DNA of 6,152 nt, from assembly GCA_036166415.1 (NCBI GenBank), contig JAYZHP010000123.1:1-6152 (forward strand), in the 5' to 3' direction. The position numbers were made by a program, and so were the translations under genes. This document shows, piece by piece, positions 1-5,506 of this stretch (positions are counted from its first letter, which is position 1; the number at the start of each line of letters is the position of its first letter). The notes below the pieces were generated by a model that was given only the letters and a program-made list of their open reading frames with translations, was not told where the DNA came from and made no database searches. This DNA is from TMED108 sp036166415 (lineage in GTDB: Bacteria; Fidelibacterota; Marinisomatia; Marinisomatales; TCS55).

Positions 1-447
1 ATACATATGGGCCACGTAGATATAGTGGAACGGGCTTCTAGAATTTTTGATGAAGTAATCATCGCGATTGCCGTGAACATTGATAAAAATCCTTTATTTA
101 GCGTTGATGAGAGGATTGAACTGGCGGTTGGCGCAACTTCTCATATCAAAAATATTAAAGCACTATCTACCGATGGGCTAATTGCTGATCTTGCAAAAGA
201 ACATAATGCTTGTGGTTTAATTAGAGGATTGCGACATGTATCAGATTTTGAATATGAATTTCAAATGGCAACAATGAATAATCATCTCAATCCATCAGTA
301 TCAACATTGCTTATGGTAACCTCTGATAAATATGTTCATATAAATTCATCAATGGTAAAAAATGTTTCCAAGCTCAATGGGGATATTGCAAAATATGTTC
401 CCAATAATGTCTTATTAGCATTGAAGCAAAAATTTAAGCATAGTTAG
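1..447 (+). CDS. coaD: Phosphopantetheine adenylyltransferase, 5'-truncated by window edge
   Basis: CoaD transfers AMP from ATP to 4'-phosphopantetheine, giving dephospho-CoA, the penultimate step of cytoplasmic coenzyme A synthesis. The reading frame is open from base 1. The first residues read I-H-M-G-H-V-D-I-V, which align with E. coli CoaD from about residue 14, so the ATG at 7 is an internal Met inside the T/HxGH nucleotidyltransferase motif (HMGH, bases 4-15) and about 13 N-terminal codons lie upstream of the window. Other family marks are a DKNPLF segment carrying the equivalent of Lys42, the LIRGLR-x-x-x-DFEYE block with the equivalents of Arg88 and Arg91, and INSSMVK near the C-terminus, matching the ISSxxxK phosphate-binding motif. 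With the missing codons the protein would have about 161 residues, near the usual 159-165, and it aligns without gaps over the core. The stop is TAG at 445-447. Identity is very secure; only the start is unseen. Confidence 0.97.
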   Translation: MHMGHVDIVERASRIFDEVIIAIAVNIDKNPLFSVDERIELAVGATSHIKNIKALSTDGLIADLAKEHNACGLIRGLRHVSDFEYEFQMATMNNHLNPSVSTLLMVTSDKYVHINSSMVKNVSKLNGDIAKYVPNNVLLALKQKFKHS

Positions 448-507
448 TCAATCTATACTTTACTGCCTGTTTTAAACCGCCTTTCGTTATAAATTTTAAC
501 ATTAATT

Positions 508-768
508 ATGCCTACTTACGATTATTTTTGCGAACATTGTGAATCTACATTTGAATTTTTTCAATCAATGTCTGATTTACCGCTTGAAAAATGCCCAGAA
601 TGCGAAAATAAAGTTCGCAGGCTCGTTAGCGGTGGAACGGGTCTTATTTTCAAAGGTAGTGGTTTTTATTTAACGGATTATGCTAAACAAAAAAAGAGCA
701 ATAAATCTTCCAGTGGTGATAATAAAAAAACTGAAAAGAAAAAATCTAAAGAAAAGAATAAAAAGTAA
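508..768 (+). CDS. FmdB-family zinc-ribbon protein with lysine-rich tail
   Basis: This 86-residue protein begins MPTYDYFCEHC, the hallmark of the FmdB / CxxC_CxxC_SSSS small zinc-ribbon family. Two Cys pairs (Cys8/Cys11 and Cys29/Cys32) should bind one zinc ion. The following RLVSGGTGLIFKGSGFY segment (about 38-54) is also typical of the family. Residues 60-86 form a low-complexity tail in which about half the residues are Lys, with a short SSS run, likely disordered and able to contact nucleic acid. The name comes from a putative regulator of formamidase expression in methylotrophs; the role of most members, including this one, is unknown. It lies 60 bases after coaD and only 5 bases before icd, so co-transcription with icd is likely. 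No Shine-Dalgarno sequence precedes the ATG; the upstream bases are TTAACATTAATT. The A-rich 3' end (from about 720) has several homopolymer runs where sequencing errors could alter the tail, but the frame reads cleanly to TAA. Confidence 0.9.
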   Translation: MPTYDYFCEHCESTFEFFQSMSDLPLEKCPECENKVRRLVSGGTGLIFKGSGFYLTDYAKQKKSNKSSSGDNKKTEKKKSKEKNKK

Positions 769-773
769 ACATT

Positions 774-1997
774 ATGGATCATGGTAAAAAAATAGTTTTT
801 GAAAATAATAAATTAATCGTACCCAATAATCCCATCATTCCTTTTATTGAAGGCGATGGCATAGGTCCTGATATCTGGCATGCATCTCAGATGGTATTTG
901 ATAATGCAGTTCAAAAGGCATACGGTGGAGATAGGTTAATAGCATGGAAAGAGATATATGCAGGTGAAAAAGCATTTGAACAAAAAAATTCATGGCTACC
1001 TGATGATACTCTTGAATCTATTAAGGATCACCTTGTTGCTATTAAAGGGCCTTTAACAACGCCTGTTGGTGGAGGAATGAGGTCATTAAATGTAACTTTA
1101 CGACAGGTTTTGGATCTATACGCATGCGTTAGGCCAGTTACATGGTTTGAAGGTGTACCTTCACCTGTTAAGGACCCGTCCCTTGTTGATATGGTTATTT
1201 TCAGAGAAAATACCGAGGATATTTATGCAGGCATCGAATGGACGCATGGTTCAGACGAAGTTGAAAAGGTTAAAAGTTTTCTTATTGATGAAATGAATGT
1301 AACCAATATTCGTTTTCCCAATACAGTTTCTTTGGGAGTTAAACCTGTTTCAATTGAAGGAACTGAAAGAATTGTAAGATCAGCAATTAATTACGCATTG
1401 TCTCATGGTCGCAAATCTGTAACGTTGGTTCATAAAGGCAATATTATGAAATTTACTGAAGGAAAATTCAAAGAATGGGGGTATACATTAGCTAAAAATG
1501 AATTTAATGCAGTCGATTACGAAGGTGGGCCATGGCAATTAATCGATAAGAACGGAAATCAATTGATTATTAAAGATGTTATTGCAGATGCATTTCTTCA
1601 GCAAATCTTACTCCGTCCATCTGAATACGATGTGATTTGTACTTTAAATTTAAATGGAGATTATATTTCAGATGCTCTTGCTGCAATCGTTGGAGGTATA
1701 GGAATAGCACCAGGGGCTAATATTAACTATAATACCGGTCATGCGATTTTTGAAGCAACACATGGCACAGCACCTAAATACGCTGGTAAGGACATGGTTA
1801 ATCCATCTTCAGTAATCCTTTCTGGCGTGATGATGTTTGAGTATTTAGGTTGGCAAGAAGCTGCGGATCTGATTGTAAACGGTTTAGAAAAATCAATTAT
1901 AAATAAAACAGTTACTTATGATTTCCATCGTCTTATGGAGGGTGCAACAAAAGTTTCTTGTTCTGGATTTGGTGAAGCGATTATTAACGAAATGTAG
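774..1997 (+). CDS. icd: NADP-dependent isocitrate dehydrogenase
   Basis: Icd oxidatively decarboxylates isocitrate to 2-oxoglutarate in the TCA cycle (EC 1.1.1.42), as a cytoplasmic homodimer. The 407-residue product follows E. coli Icd (416 residues) almost end to end. Substrate-site residues are present: Ser104 and Asn106 in RSLNVTLRQ, Arg110, Arg120, Arg144 in FRENTEDIYAG, Tyr151, and Lys221 in HKGNIMKFTEG. The metal-binding aspartates are Asp272 (IADAF) and Asp296/Asp300 (NGDYISD). NADP rather than NAD use is supported by Lys335-Tyr336 in HGTAPKYAG and by Tyr382 and Arg386 in TYDFHRL, the equivalents of E. coli Lys344, Tyr345, Tyr391 and Arg395. Ser104 matches E. coli Ser113, the site phosphorylated by AceK; whether this organism has AceK cannot be seen here. 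The ATG at 774 is chosen because it follows the preceding stop by 5 bases and gives the normal N-terminus (a KIxFENxKLxVPxNPIIPFIEGDG pattern). No Shine-Dalgarno sequence is visible. Confidence 0.98.
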   Translation: MDHGKKIVFENNKLIVPNNPIIPFIEGDGIGPDIWHASQMVFDNAVQKAYGGDRLIAWKEIYAGEKAFEQKNSWLPDDTLESIKDHLVAIKGPLTTPVGGGMRSLNVTLRQVLDLYACVRPVTWFEGVPSPVKDPSLVDMVIFRENTEDIYAGIEWTHGSDEVEKVKSFLIDEMNVTNIRFPNTVSLGVKPVSIEGTERIVRSAINYALSHGRKSVTLVHKGNIMKFTEGKFKEWGYTLAKNEFNAVDYEGGPWQLIDKNGNQLIIKDVIADAFLQQILLRPSEYDVICTLNLNGDYISDALAAIVGGIGIAPGANINYNTGHAIFEATHGTAPKYAGKDMVNPSSVILSGVMMFEYLGWQEAADLIVNGLEKSIINKTVTYDFHRLMEGATKVSCSGFGEAIINEM

Positions 1998-2020
1998 TTT
2001 ATTTCCTTTTTTTATTTTTT

Positions 2021-2045
2021 TGTTAAAACTTACTTATCATTAACA
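2021..2045 (+). other. Weak inverted repeat upstream of obg
   Basis: TGTTAA at 2021-2026 is the exact reverse complement of TTAACA at 2040-2045, separated by 13 bases, ending 4 bases before the obg start. It follows a T-rich stretch (about 1998-2021) after the icd stop. The arms are AT-rich and short, so a stable RNA hairpin is unlikely. It could be an operator-like site or chance in AT-rich DNA. I see no convincing promoter or intrinsic terminator in this 52-base gap. Confidence 0.2.
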
Positions 2046-2049
2046 TATT

Positions 2050-3024
2050 ATGTTTATTGATTATACAATTATAGAGCTTTATTCTGGAAATGGTGGTTCT
2101 GGCTGCATTTCTTTTAGAAGAGAAAAATATATACCAAAGGGTGGTCCTGATGGCGGAAATGGAGGTCAGGGTGGTAGTATTTATGCTTTATCTGATAAGA
2201 ATATTCATACACTACAAGATGTTCGTTATAATAGAATCTATAAAGCAAAGAACGGAGATCAAGGCTCTTCAAATTCTAAAACCGGCAAAGATGGTGAAGA
2301 TATTGTTATCCGAGTACCAATAGGCACAATTATTAAAAACAATGCATCAAAAGAAATTGTTGCAGATTTTACGGATGAAGGTCAAAAAGAAGTCATATGC
2401 CTAGGGGGACAGGGTGGACGTGGAAATATTAACTATAAATCCTCTACTCGACAAACACCTAGATATGCACAAAATGGGACAGCAGGTGAAAAAGGAATTT
2501 TTGAACTGGAATTAAAGATTCTTGCCGATGTTGGGCTTGTTGGCTTTCCTAATGCTGGCAAATCAACTTTGCTATCAGTTTTATCAAAGGCGAGGCCAAA
2601 AATAGCAGATTATCCATTTACTACTCTAGAACCCCATTTAGGAATTGTTAAGTATGAAGAATTCAAATCGTTCACTATGGCAGACATTCCTGGTCTTATT
2701 GAAGGTGCAAGCAAGGGAAAGGGTCTGGGGCATAAATTTTTAAAACATATTGAAAGAAATAGACTGCTTTTATTTTTAATTGAAAATAACGATACAAACC
2801 CACAGGAAACCTTCAATTCGCTAAAAAATGAATTAAAATCATTTAATGCCTCTTTATTATTAAAACCTATTATGCTTATTAGAACAAAAAGTGATACCAA
2901 CGTTAATATTAATGAAGCCTTATGGAGCGCAATACCTGAATATTCGATGGAGATTTCCGCATCTACCAATCAAGGTTTAAAACAATTAGTTGAAAAAGTA
3001 GTTAGTAAATTAAACGATTTATAA
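2050..3024 (+). CDS. obg: Obg/CgtA GTPase, short form without C-terminal extension
   Basis: Obg is a conserved, usually essential GTPase that binds the 50S ribosomal subunit and takes part in its maturation and in stress control. The 324-residue product has the glycine-rich Obg domain at about 1-157 (GNGGSGCISFRREK, GGPDGGNGGQGG, LGGQGGRGN) and a Ras-like G domain from about 158. G-domain motifs: G1 GFPNAGKST (165-173), switch I YPFTTLEP (188-195), G3 DIPGLIEGA (212-220), the Obg signature GLGHKFLKHIER (225-236), G4 as TKSD (279-282) and G5 ISAST (302-306). The usual G4 in Obg is NKxD, so Asn is replaced by Thr. The protein ends soon after G5 and lacks the extra C-terminal domains of E. coli ObgE (390 residues) and B. 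subtilis Obg (about 428). The start is fixed: an in-frame TAA lies at 2041-2043, just upstream of the ATG. No Shine-Dalgarno sequence is seen. It follows icd by 52 bases. Confidence 0.96.
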   Translation: MFIDYTIIELYSGNGGSGCISFRREKYIPKGGPDGGNGGQGGSIYALSDKNIHTLQDVRYNRIYKAKNGDQGSSNSKTGKDGEDIVIRVPIGTIIKNNASKEIVADFTDEGQKEVICLGGQGGRGNINYKSSTRQTPRYAQNGTAGEKGIFELELKILADVGLVGFPNAGKSTLLSVLSKARPKIADYPFTTLEPHLGIVKYEEFKSFTMADIPGLIEGASKGKGLGHKFLKHIERNRLLLFLIENNDTNPQETFNSLKNELKSFNASLLLKPIMLIRTKSDTNVNINEALWSAIPEYSMEISASTNQGLKQLVEKVVSKLNDL

Positions 3025-3103
3025 ATTTTTAACCTGTAATTTTATATTATAGCTAGGGCTTCAAATTTCTCTTAAATTCATTATAAGATATTATATGAAT
3101 TAT

Positions 3104-3192
3104 GGAGGGGTGGCCGAGCGGCTTAAGGCGGCACCCTGCTAAGGTGTTTTAGGTGAAATATCCTAACGTGGGTTCGAATCCCACCCCCTCCG
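3104..3192 (+). tRNA. tRNA-Ser, anticodon GCU
   Basis: The sequence folds as a complete class II tRNA. The acceptor stem is GGAGGGG (3104-3110) with CCCCTCC (3185-3191), all seven pairs perfect. The D stem is GCC (3113-3115) with GGC (3127-3129). The anticodon stem GCACC (3131-3135) with GGTGT (3143-3147) includes one G-U pair and encloses the loop CTGCTAA, so the anticodon is GCT at 3138-3140, reading AGC and AGU serine codons. The long variable arm typical of tRNA-Ser is formed by TTAGG (3149-3153) and CCTAA (3162-3166). The T stem is GTGGG (3168-3172) with CCCAC (3180-3184) around TTCGAAT. The discriminator base is G3192, as expected for serine. CCA is not encoded, so it must be added by a nucleotidyltransferase. 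A possible -10-like TATTAT lies at 3089-3094, but I see no good -35 box. Confidence 0.97.
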
Positions 3193-3193
3193 C

Positions 3194-3212
3194 TCATGTA
3201 TAATTAACATGA
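3194..3212 (+). promoter_or_regulatory. Small hairpin overlapping a TATAAT hexamer
   Basis: Directly after the tRNA, TCATGT (3194-3199) and ACATGA (3207-3212) are perfect inverted repeats around a 7-base loop. The same stretch holds an exact TATAAT at 3199-3204, about 43 bases upstream of the next start codon, where a -10 box for the lipoprotein gene could lie. There is no recognisable -35 at normal spacing (that position falls inside the tRNA), and no T-run follows on the + strand, so it is not a standard intrinsic terminator. Either reading is tentative: a promoter element, a tRNA 3'-end processing hairpin, or chance. Confidence 0.25.
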
Positions 3213-3246
3213 ATACAAATAAACTAAAAAACTAAACAATTCAATT

Positions 3247-4245
3247 ATGAAAAACAGAATAACATTTACACTTTTATTAATATTGATTTTTTCATCTTGC
3301 TCAAAGGATACATCAATAAAAGATCTTGATGCCAGGGACGGGATTGCCTATGACCCAGTAAACAATAATCCATTTAATGGAATGGCTTATTTAGATTTTT
3401 ATGATGGTACCTTAAGAATGGAGGGAGAGTATAAGGAAGGAATTAAATCAGGAAATTGGAAATATTATATTCAGGGTTCAAAAACTCGATATTATAATTT
3501 AATATTTGATAAGGGAAATATCACCTCTGCTCAATATAAGGATAAGGATAGATCATGGTCTGGAATACCAATACTTTATACTGATCAAGACACGACCATA
3601 AGGTCAGGTATTTTCTTGGTACAGGAAATGGCAGATGGTCAAGAAGCTTACAATTTCAATATGCCACCAGATATTTTCGTACAATTATTTAATAATATTT
3701 CCGAAGGTCGCGTTACTCGTTGGCATCCTAATGGGGAACTCTATTCTGATGGTCAATTTATTAATGGAAATAGAAATGGAGAATTTAATTGGTATTATGA
3801 TAGTGGCGGTAAAAAAGAGAGAGCTTTTTTTGATGCTGGAAAGCGAATAGCTACCACTACTCAATGGTACGAAAATGGAAAGAAGCATGCTGAGGGTAGC
3901 TATAAAAAGGGACAATTATCAGGCAAGCTTATTTGGTGGTATGAAAATGGCCAAAAAAAAGAAGAGGTGAATTTTACTCAAGGTGACCGAGATGGCCTTG
4001 CATATTGGTGGTATCCAAATGGGAACAAAAAAGCATTTGCAGATATATCTAGAAAAATGGGGAAGGTTACACTGTTCTCTCCTGATGGAAGAACAACCGA
4101 GCCTTTAATTGTTAAAGATAATGTAATTATTTGCAATTCTGGAGAAGTATTATTTACAATGGAACGTCTTTCAAAACGTGAAGCACCGCCTATTGGTGAT
4201 GGAACCTGCGATTGTGGAGATTGTTCCGATGAGCCAAAAACGTAA
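3247..4245 (+). CDS. Lipoprotein with MORN_2 (YwqK-like) repeats and Cys-rich tail
   Basis: The 332-residue product starts with a lipoprotein signal: MKNR, a hydrophobic stretch (about 5-15) and the lipobox FSSC with Cys18 as the lipid-anchored residue. The mature protein should sit on the periplasmic or outer side of a membrane. It contains MORN_2-type repeats of the pattern W-Y/H-x-N-G-x-x-x-x-x-x-x-x-x-G-x-x-x-G-x: one near 50-74 and a regular block from Trp159 to about 282, with repeat tryptophans at 159, 182, 207, 231 and 255. Residues 75-155 between them are not repeat-like. The end is acidic and Cys-rich, with Cys321, Cys323 and Cys326 in a C-x-C-x-x-C arrangement six residues before the stop. 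Relatives are often auto-named 'toxin-antitoxin system YwqK family antitoxin', but nothing here shows a toxin partner, so I do not adopt that name. The molecular role is unknown; binding to surface or envelope components is a guess. It stands between the tRNA and the PEGA-domain gene, 67 bases before the latter. Confidence 0.87.
   Translation: MKNRITFTLLLILIFSSCSKDTSIKDLDARDGIAYDPVNNNPFNGMAYLDFYDGTLRMEGEYKEGIKSGNWKYYIQGSKTRYYNLIFDKGNITSAQYKDKDRSWSGIPILYTDQDTTIRSGIFLVQEMADGQEAYNFNMPPDIFVQLFNNISEGRVTRWHPNGELYSDGQFINGNRNGEFNWYYDSGGKKERAFFDAGKRIATTTQWYENGKKHAEGSYKKGQLSGKLIWWYENGQKKEEVNFTQGDRDGLAYWWYPNGNKKAFADISRKMGKVTLFSPDGRTTEPLIVKDNVIICNSGEVLFTMERLSKREAPPIGDGTCDCGDCSDEPKT
3721..4080 (+). repeat. 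Tandem MORN_2 coding repeats, about 72-base period
   Basis: Within the lipoprotein gene, TGG codons beginning repeat units fall at 3721, 3790, 3865, 3937 and 4009, spacings of 69, 75, 72 and 72 bases (23, 25, 24 and 24 codons). The two units at 3865 and 3937 still share near-identical DNA at their start (TGGTAC/TGAAAATGG form), and the unit at 4009 keeps TGGTATCCAAATGG. This points to growth of the gene by internal duplication, with the 3865-4009 units the least diverged. Confidence 0.8.
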
Positions 4246-4264
4246 AATCTAATTGTATTCATAT

Positions 4265-4286
4265 AGATAGTTGTATTTTACTATCT
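4265..4286 (+). other. Inverted repeat between the lipoprotein and PEGA genes
   Basis: AGATAGT (4265-4271) and ACTATCT (4280-4286) are perfect 7-base arms around an 8-base loop, placed 19 bases after the lipoprotein stop and 26 bases before the next start. The stem has only two G-C pairs and is followed by TAATAGGG, not a T-run, so it is a poor intrinsic terminator. It may be a weak attenuating hairpin, an mRNA-processing site or an operator. Whether the upstream lipoprotein and the downstream genes form one transcript cannot be decided from sequence. Confidence 0.3.
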
Positions 4287-4312
4287 TAATAGGGTTATTT
4301 GATTAATTATTT

Positions 4313-5506
4313 ATGAAAAATATTATATTATCCCTATCTCTAATCGCTTTTGCATACAGCGATGACCATACGATAGCTGTTCTTGATTTTTCTGGAGAAA
4401 ATATTCATCAGGATGAACTGGTGAAATTAAGCGCTGCTTTTCGCACAGAACTTTTAAAAATGGATACTTTACTTGTTCTTGATTATGATGATATGAGCCA
4501 ATCATTGATTAAGTATGGTTATAATTCACCTTCATGCACAAGCATAGAATGTGCTGTTATCACCTCTATGCTTCTTGATCAGGAATGGCTGATATCAGTT
4601 CATGTTTCTAAAGTAGGGGATGTTTTTTTAATGGAAGGAAGACTGCTTGAATCTAAAACCGGCAGGGTTATTAATGCCGTAAATTATGATTTTGAGCTTA
4701 CTATTGAAGGCCTTTATACCCGCGGGATGCACAACCTATCTGAACTAATTATGTCCAAACGCATACCTCTTGAAGTGCATAAGCGTCAAAATTTAATTTA
4801 TTTTAAAACAAAACCCCCAGCTGCTATAGTTCTCGTTGGCAAAGATACACTTAACGGTACTACACCGCTAGCAATAGATCGCGTTGTTGTAGAGAGTCGA
4901 CCCATCACCCTGTTCAAGCAAGATTACCAGCCTTTTCAGGTAAAACAACTTCCTAATGATGACTCAGATATTATTTACGTTGAATTAAAACTTGAGATTC
5001 CTCAGGTTGGCAATGTTGTATTTAATCAACCAATTCCTGATGATATAGCAATCGTTAGTAGTGATGGAAAAAATTCATTACTTATCAATAAAGGCGATAA
5101 AATATTTAAGAATTTACCAGTTGGTTCATATAGATTAGACTCCGATCTATATGTAATTAGAAATAACAAGTTTAGAATTCAGCATCGAAGAACAACAAAG
5201 TTGTCCCCTATTTTTTACACAACTAAAGAAATTAATGATAGGAAGAAATATTATCTATCAAGGAGACTATTATATCTCCAGATTATGGGCGGAGGGGTAT
5301 TATATAGATCTTTTTTAACTGCTCGATCCTCATACCTTTATAATCAGTATAGTTCAAATATTGATAAAGGTAATGAGCGGCATAGAAAAATAGAAAATCT
5401 CGATAAACAAAAACCAGTTTTTGATGTTTTATCTGGCATAATGGTTTTTCCAATCATCTATTATCATGCAAAGTATCTTGAGATGGAGCGATGGTTAAAA
5501 AATTAA
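4313..5506 (+). CDS. Exported CsgG/TolB-like and PEGA-domain protein
   Basis: The 397-residue product begins with a cleavable-type signal peptide (MKN, hydrophobic 4-14, likely cut near Ser16). Residues about 20-150 resemble the CsgG/FlgO/TolB-N-like domain: IAVLDFSGENI, then a helix with FRTELL, a strand TLLVLDYDDM, and a Cys75/Cys80 pair in SPSCTSIECAV, followed by strands ending in LLESKTGRVI. The cysteines may form a disulfide in the periplasm. Residues about 160-227 fit a PEGA domain (KTKPPAAIVLVGKDTLNGTTPLAI, then a strand and QDYQPF), a fold usually found in surface or envelope proteins. A second beta-rich segment follows (about 232-300). The last 80 residues contain two moderately hydrophobic segments (about 317-335 and 369-386) that may associate with the membrane. 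The function is unknown; related architectures are common in FCB-group bacteria. Its 3' end overlaps the next gene by 16 bases, showing a shared transcript. Confidence 0.83.
   Translation: MKNIILSLSLIAFAYSDDHTIAVLDFSGENIHQDELVKLSAAFRTELLKMDTLLVLDYDDMSQSLIKYGYNSPSCTSIECAVITSMLLDQEWLISVHVSKVGDVFLMEGRLLESKTGRVINAVNYDFELTIEGLYTRGMHNLSELIMSKRIPLEVHKRQNLIYFKTKPPAAIVLVGKDTLNGTTPLAIDRVVVESRPITLFKQDYQPFQVKQLPNDDSDIIYVELKLEIPQVGNVVFNQPIPDDIAIVSSDGKNSLLINKGDKIFKNLPVGSYRLDSDLYVIRNNKFRIQHRRTTKLSPIFYTTKEINDRKKYYLSRRLLYLQIMGGGVLYRSFLTARSSYLYNQYSSNIDKGNERHRKIENLDKQKPVFDVLSGIMVFPIIYYHAKYLEMERWLKN

Noticed and set aside
7..9. ATG at 7 as the start of coaD
   Set aside because: The residues before and after it (I-H-M-G-H) form the conserved nucleotidyltransferase motif, so this Met is internal and the gene begins before the window.
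465..493. Possible promoter for fmdB with TATAAA at 488-493
   Set aside because: No -35-like hexamer lies at suitable spacing, and TATAAA is expected by chance in DNA this AT-rich.
1998..2022. T-rich stretch after icd as an intrinsic terminator
   Set aside because: No stable GC-containing stem precedes the T-runs, so it does not meet the usual form.
2610..2969. Open frame of 119 codons on the minus strand
   Set aside because: It lies wholly within the well-conserved obg G domain on the opposite strand and has no recognisable product; a shadow frame.
3104..3212. tRNA-Ser as an active integration site
   Set aside because: No integrase, no visible repeat of the tRNA 3' end and no mobile-element gene in the window.
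3247..4245. Toxin-antitoxin antitoxin function for the YwqK-like protein
   Set aside because: The name is a database habit for MORN_2 proteins. This one is a predicted exported lipoprotein with no toxin gene beside it.
3978..4262. Open frame of 94 codons on the minus strand over the end of the MORN_2 lipoprotein gene
   Set aside because: It has no family features, and the + strand frame has a lipobox and clear repeats.
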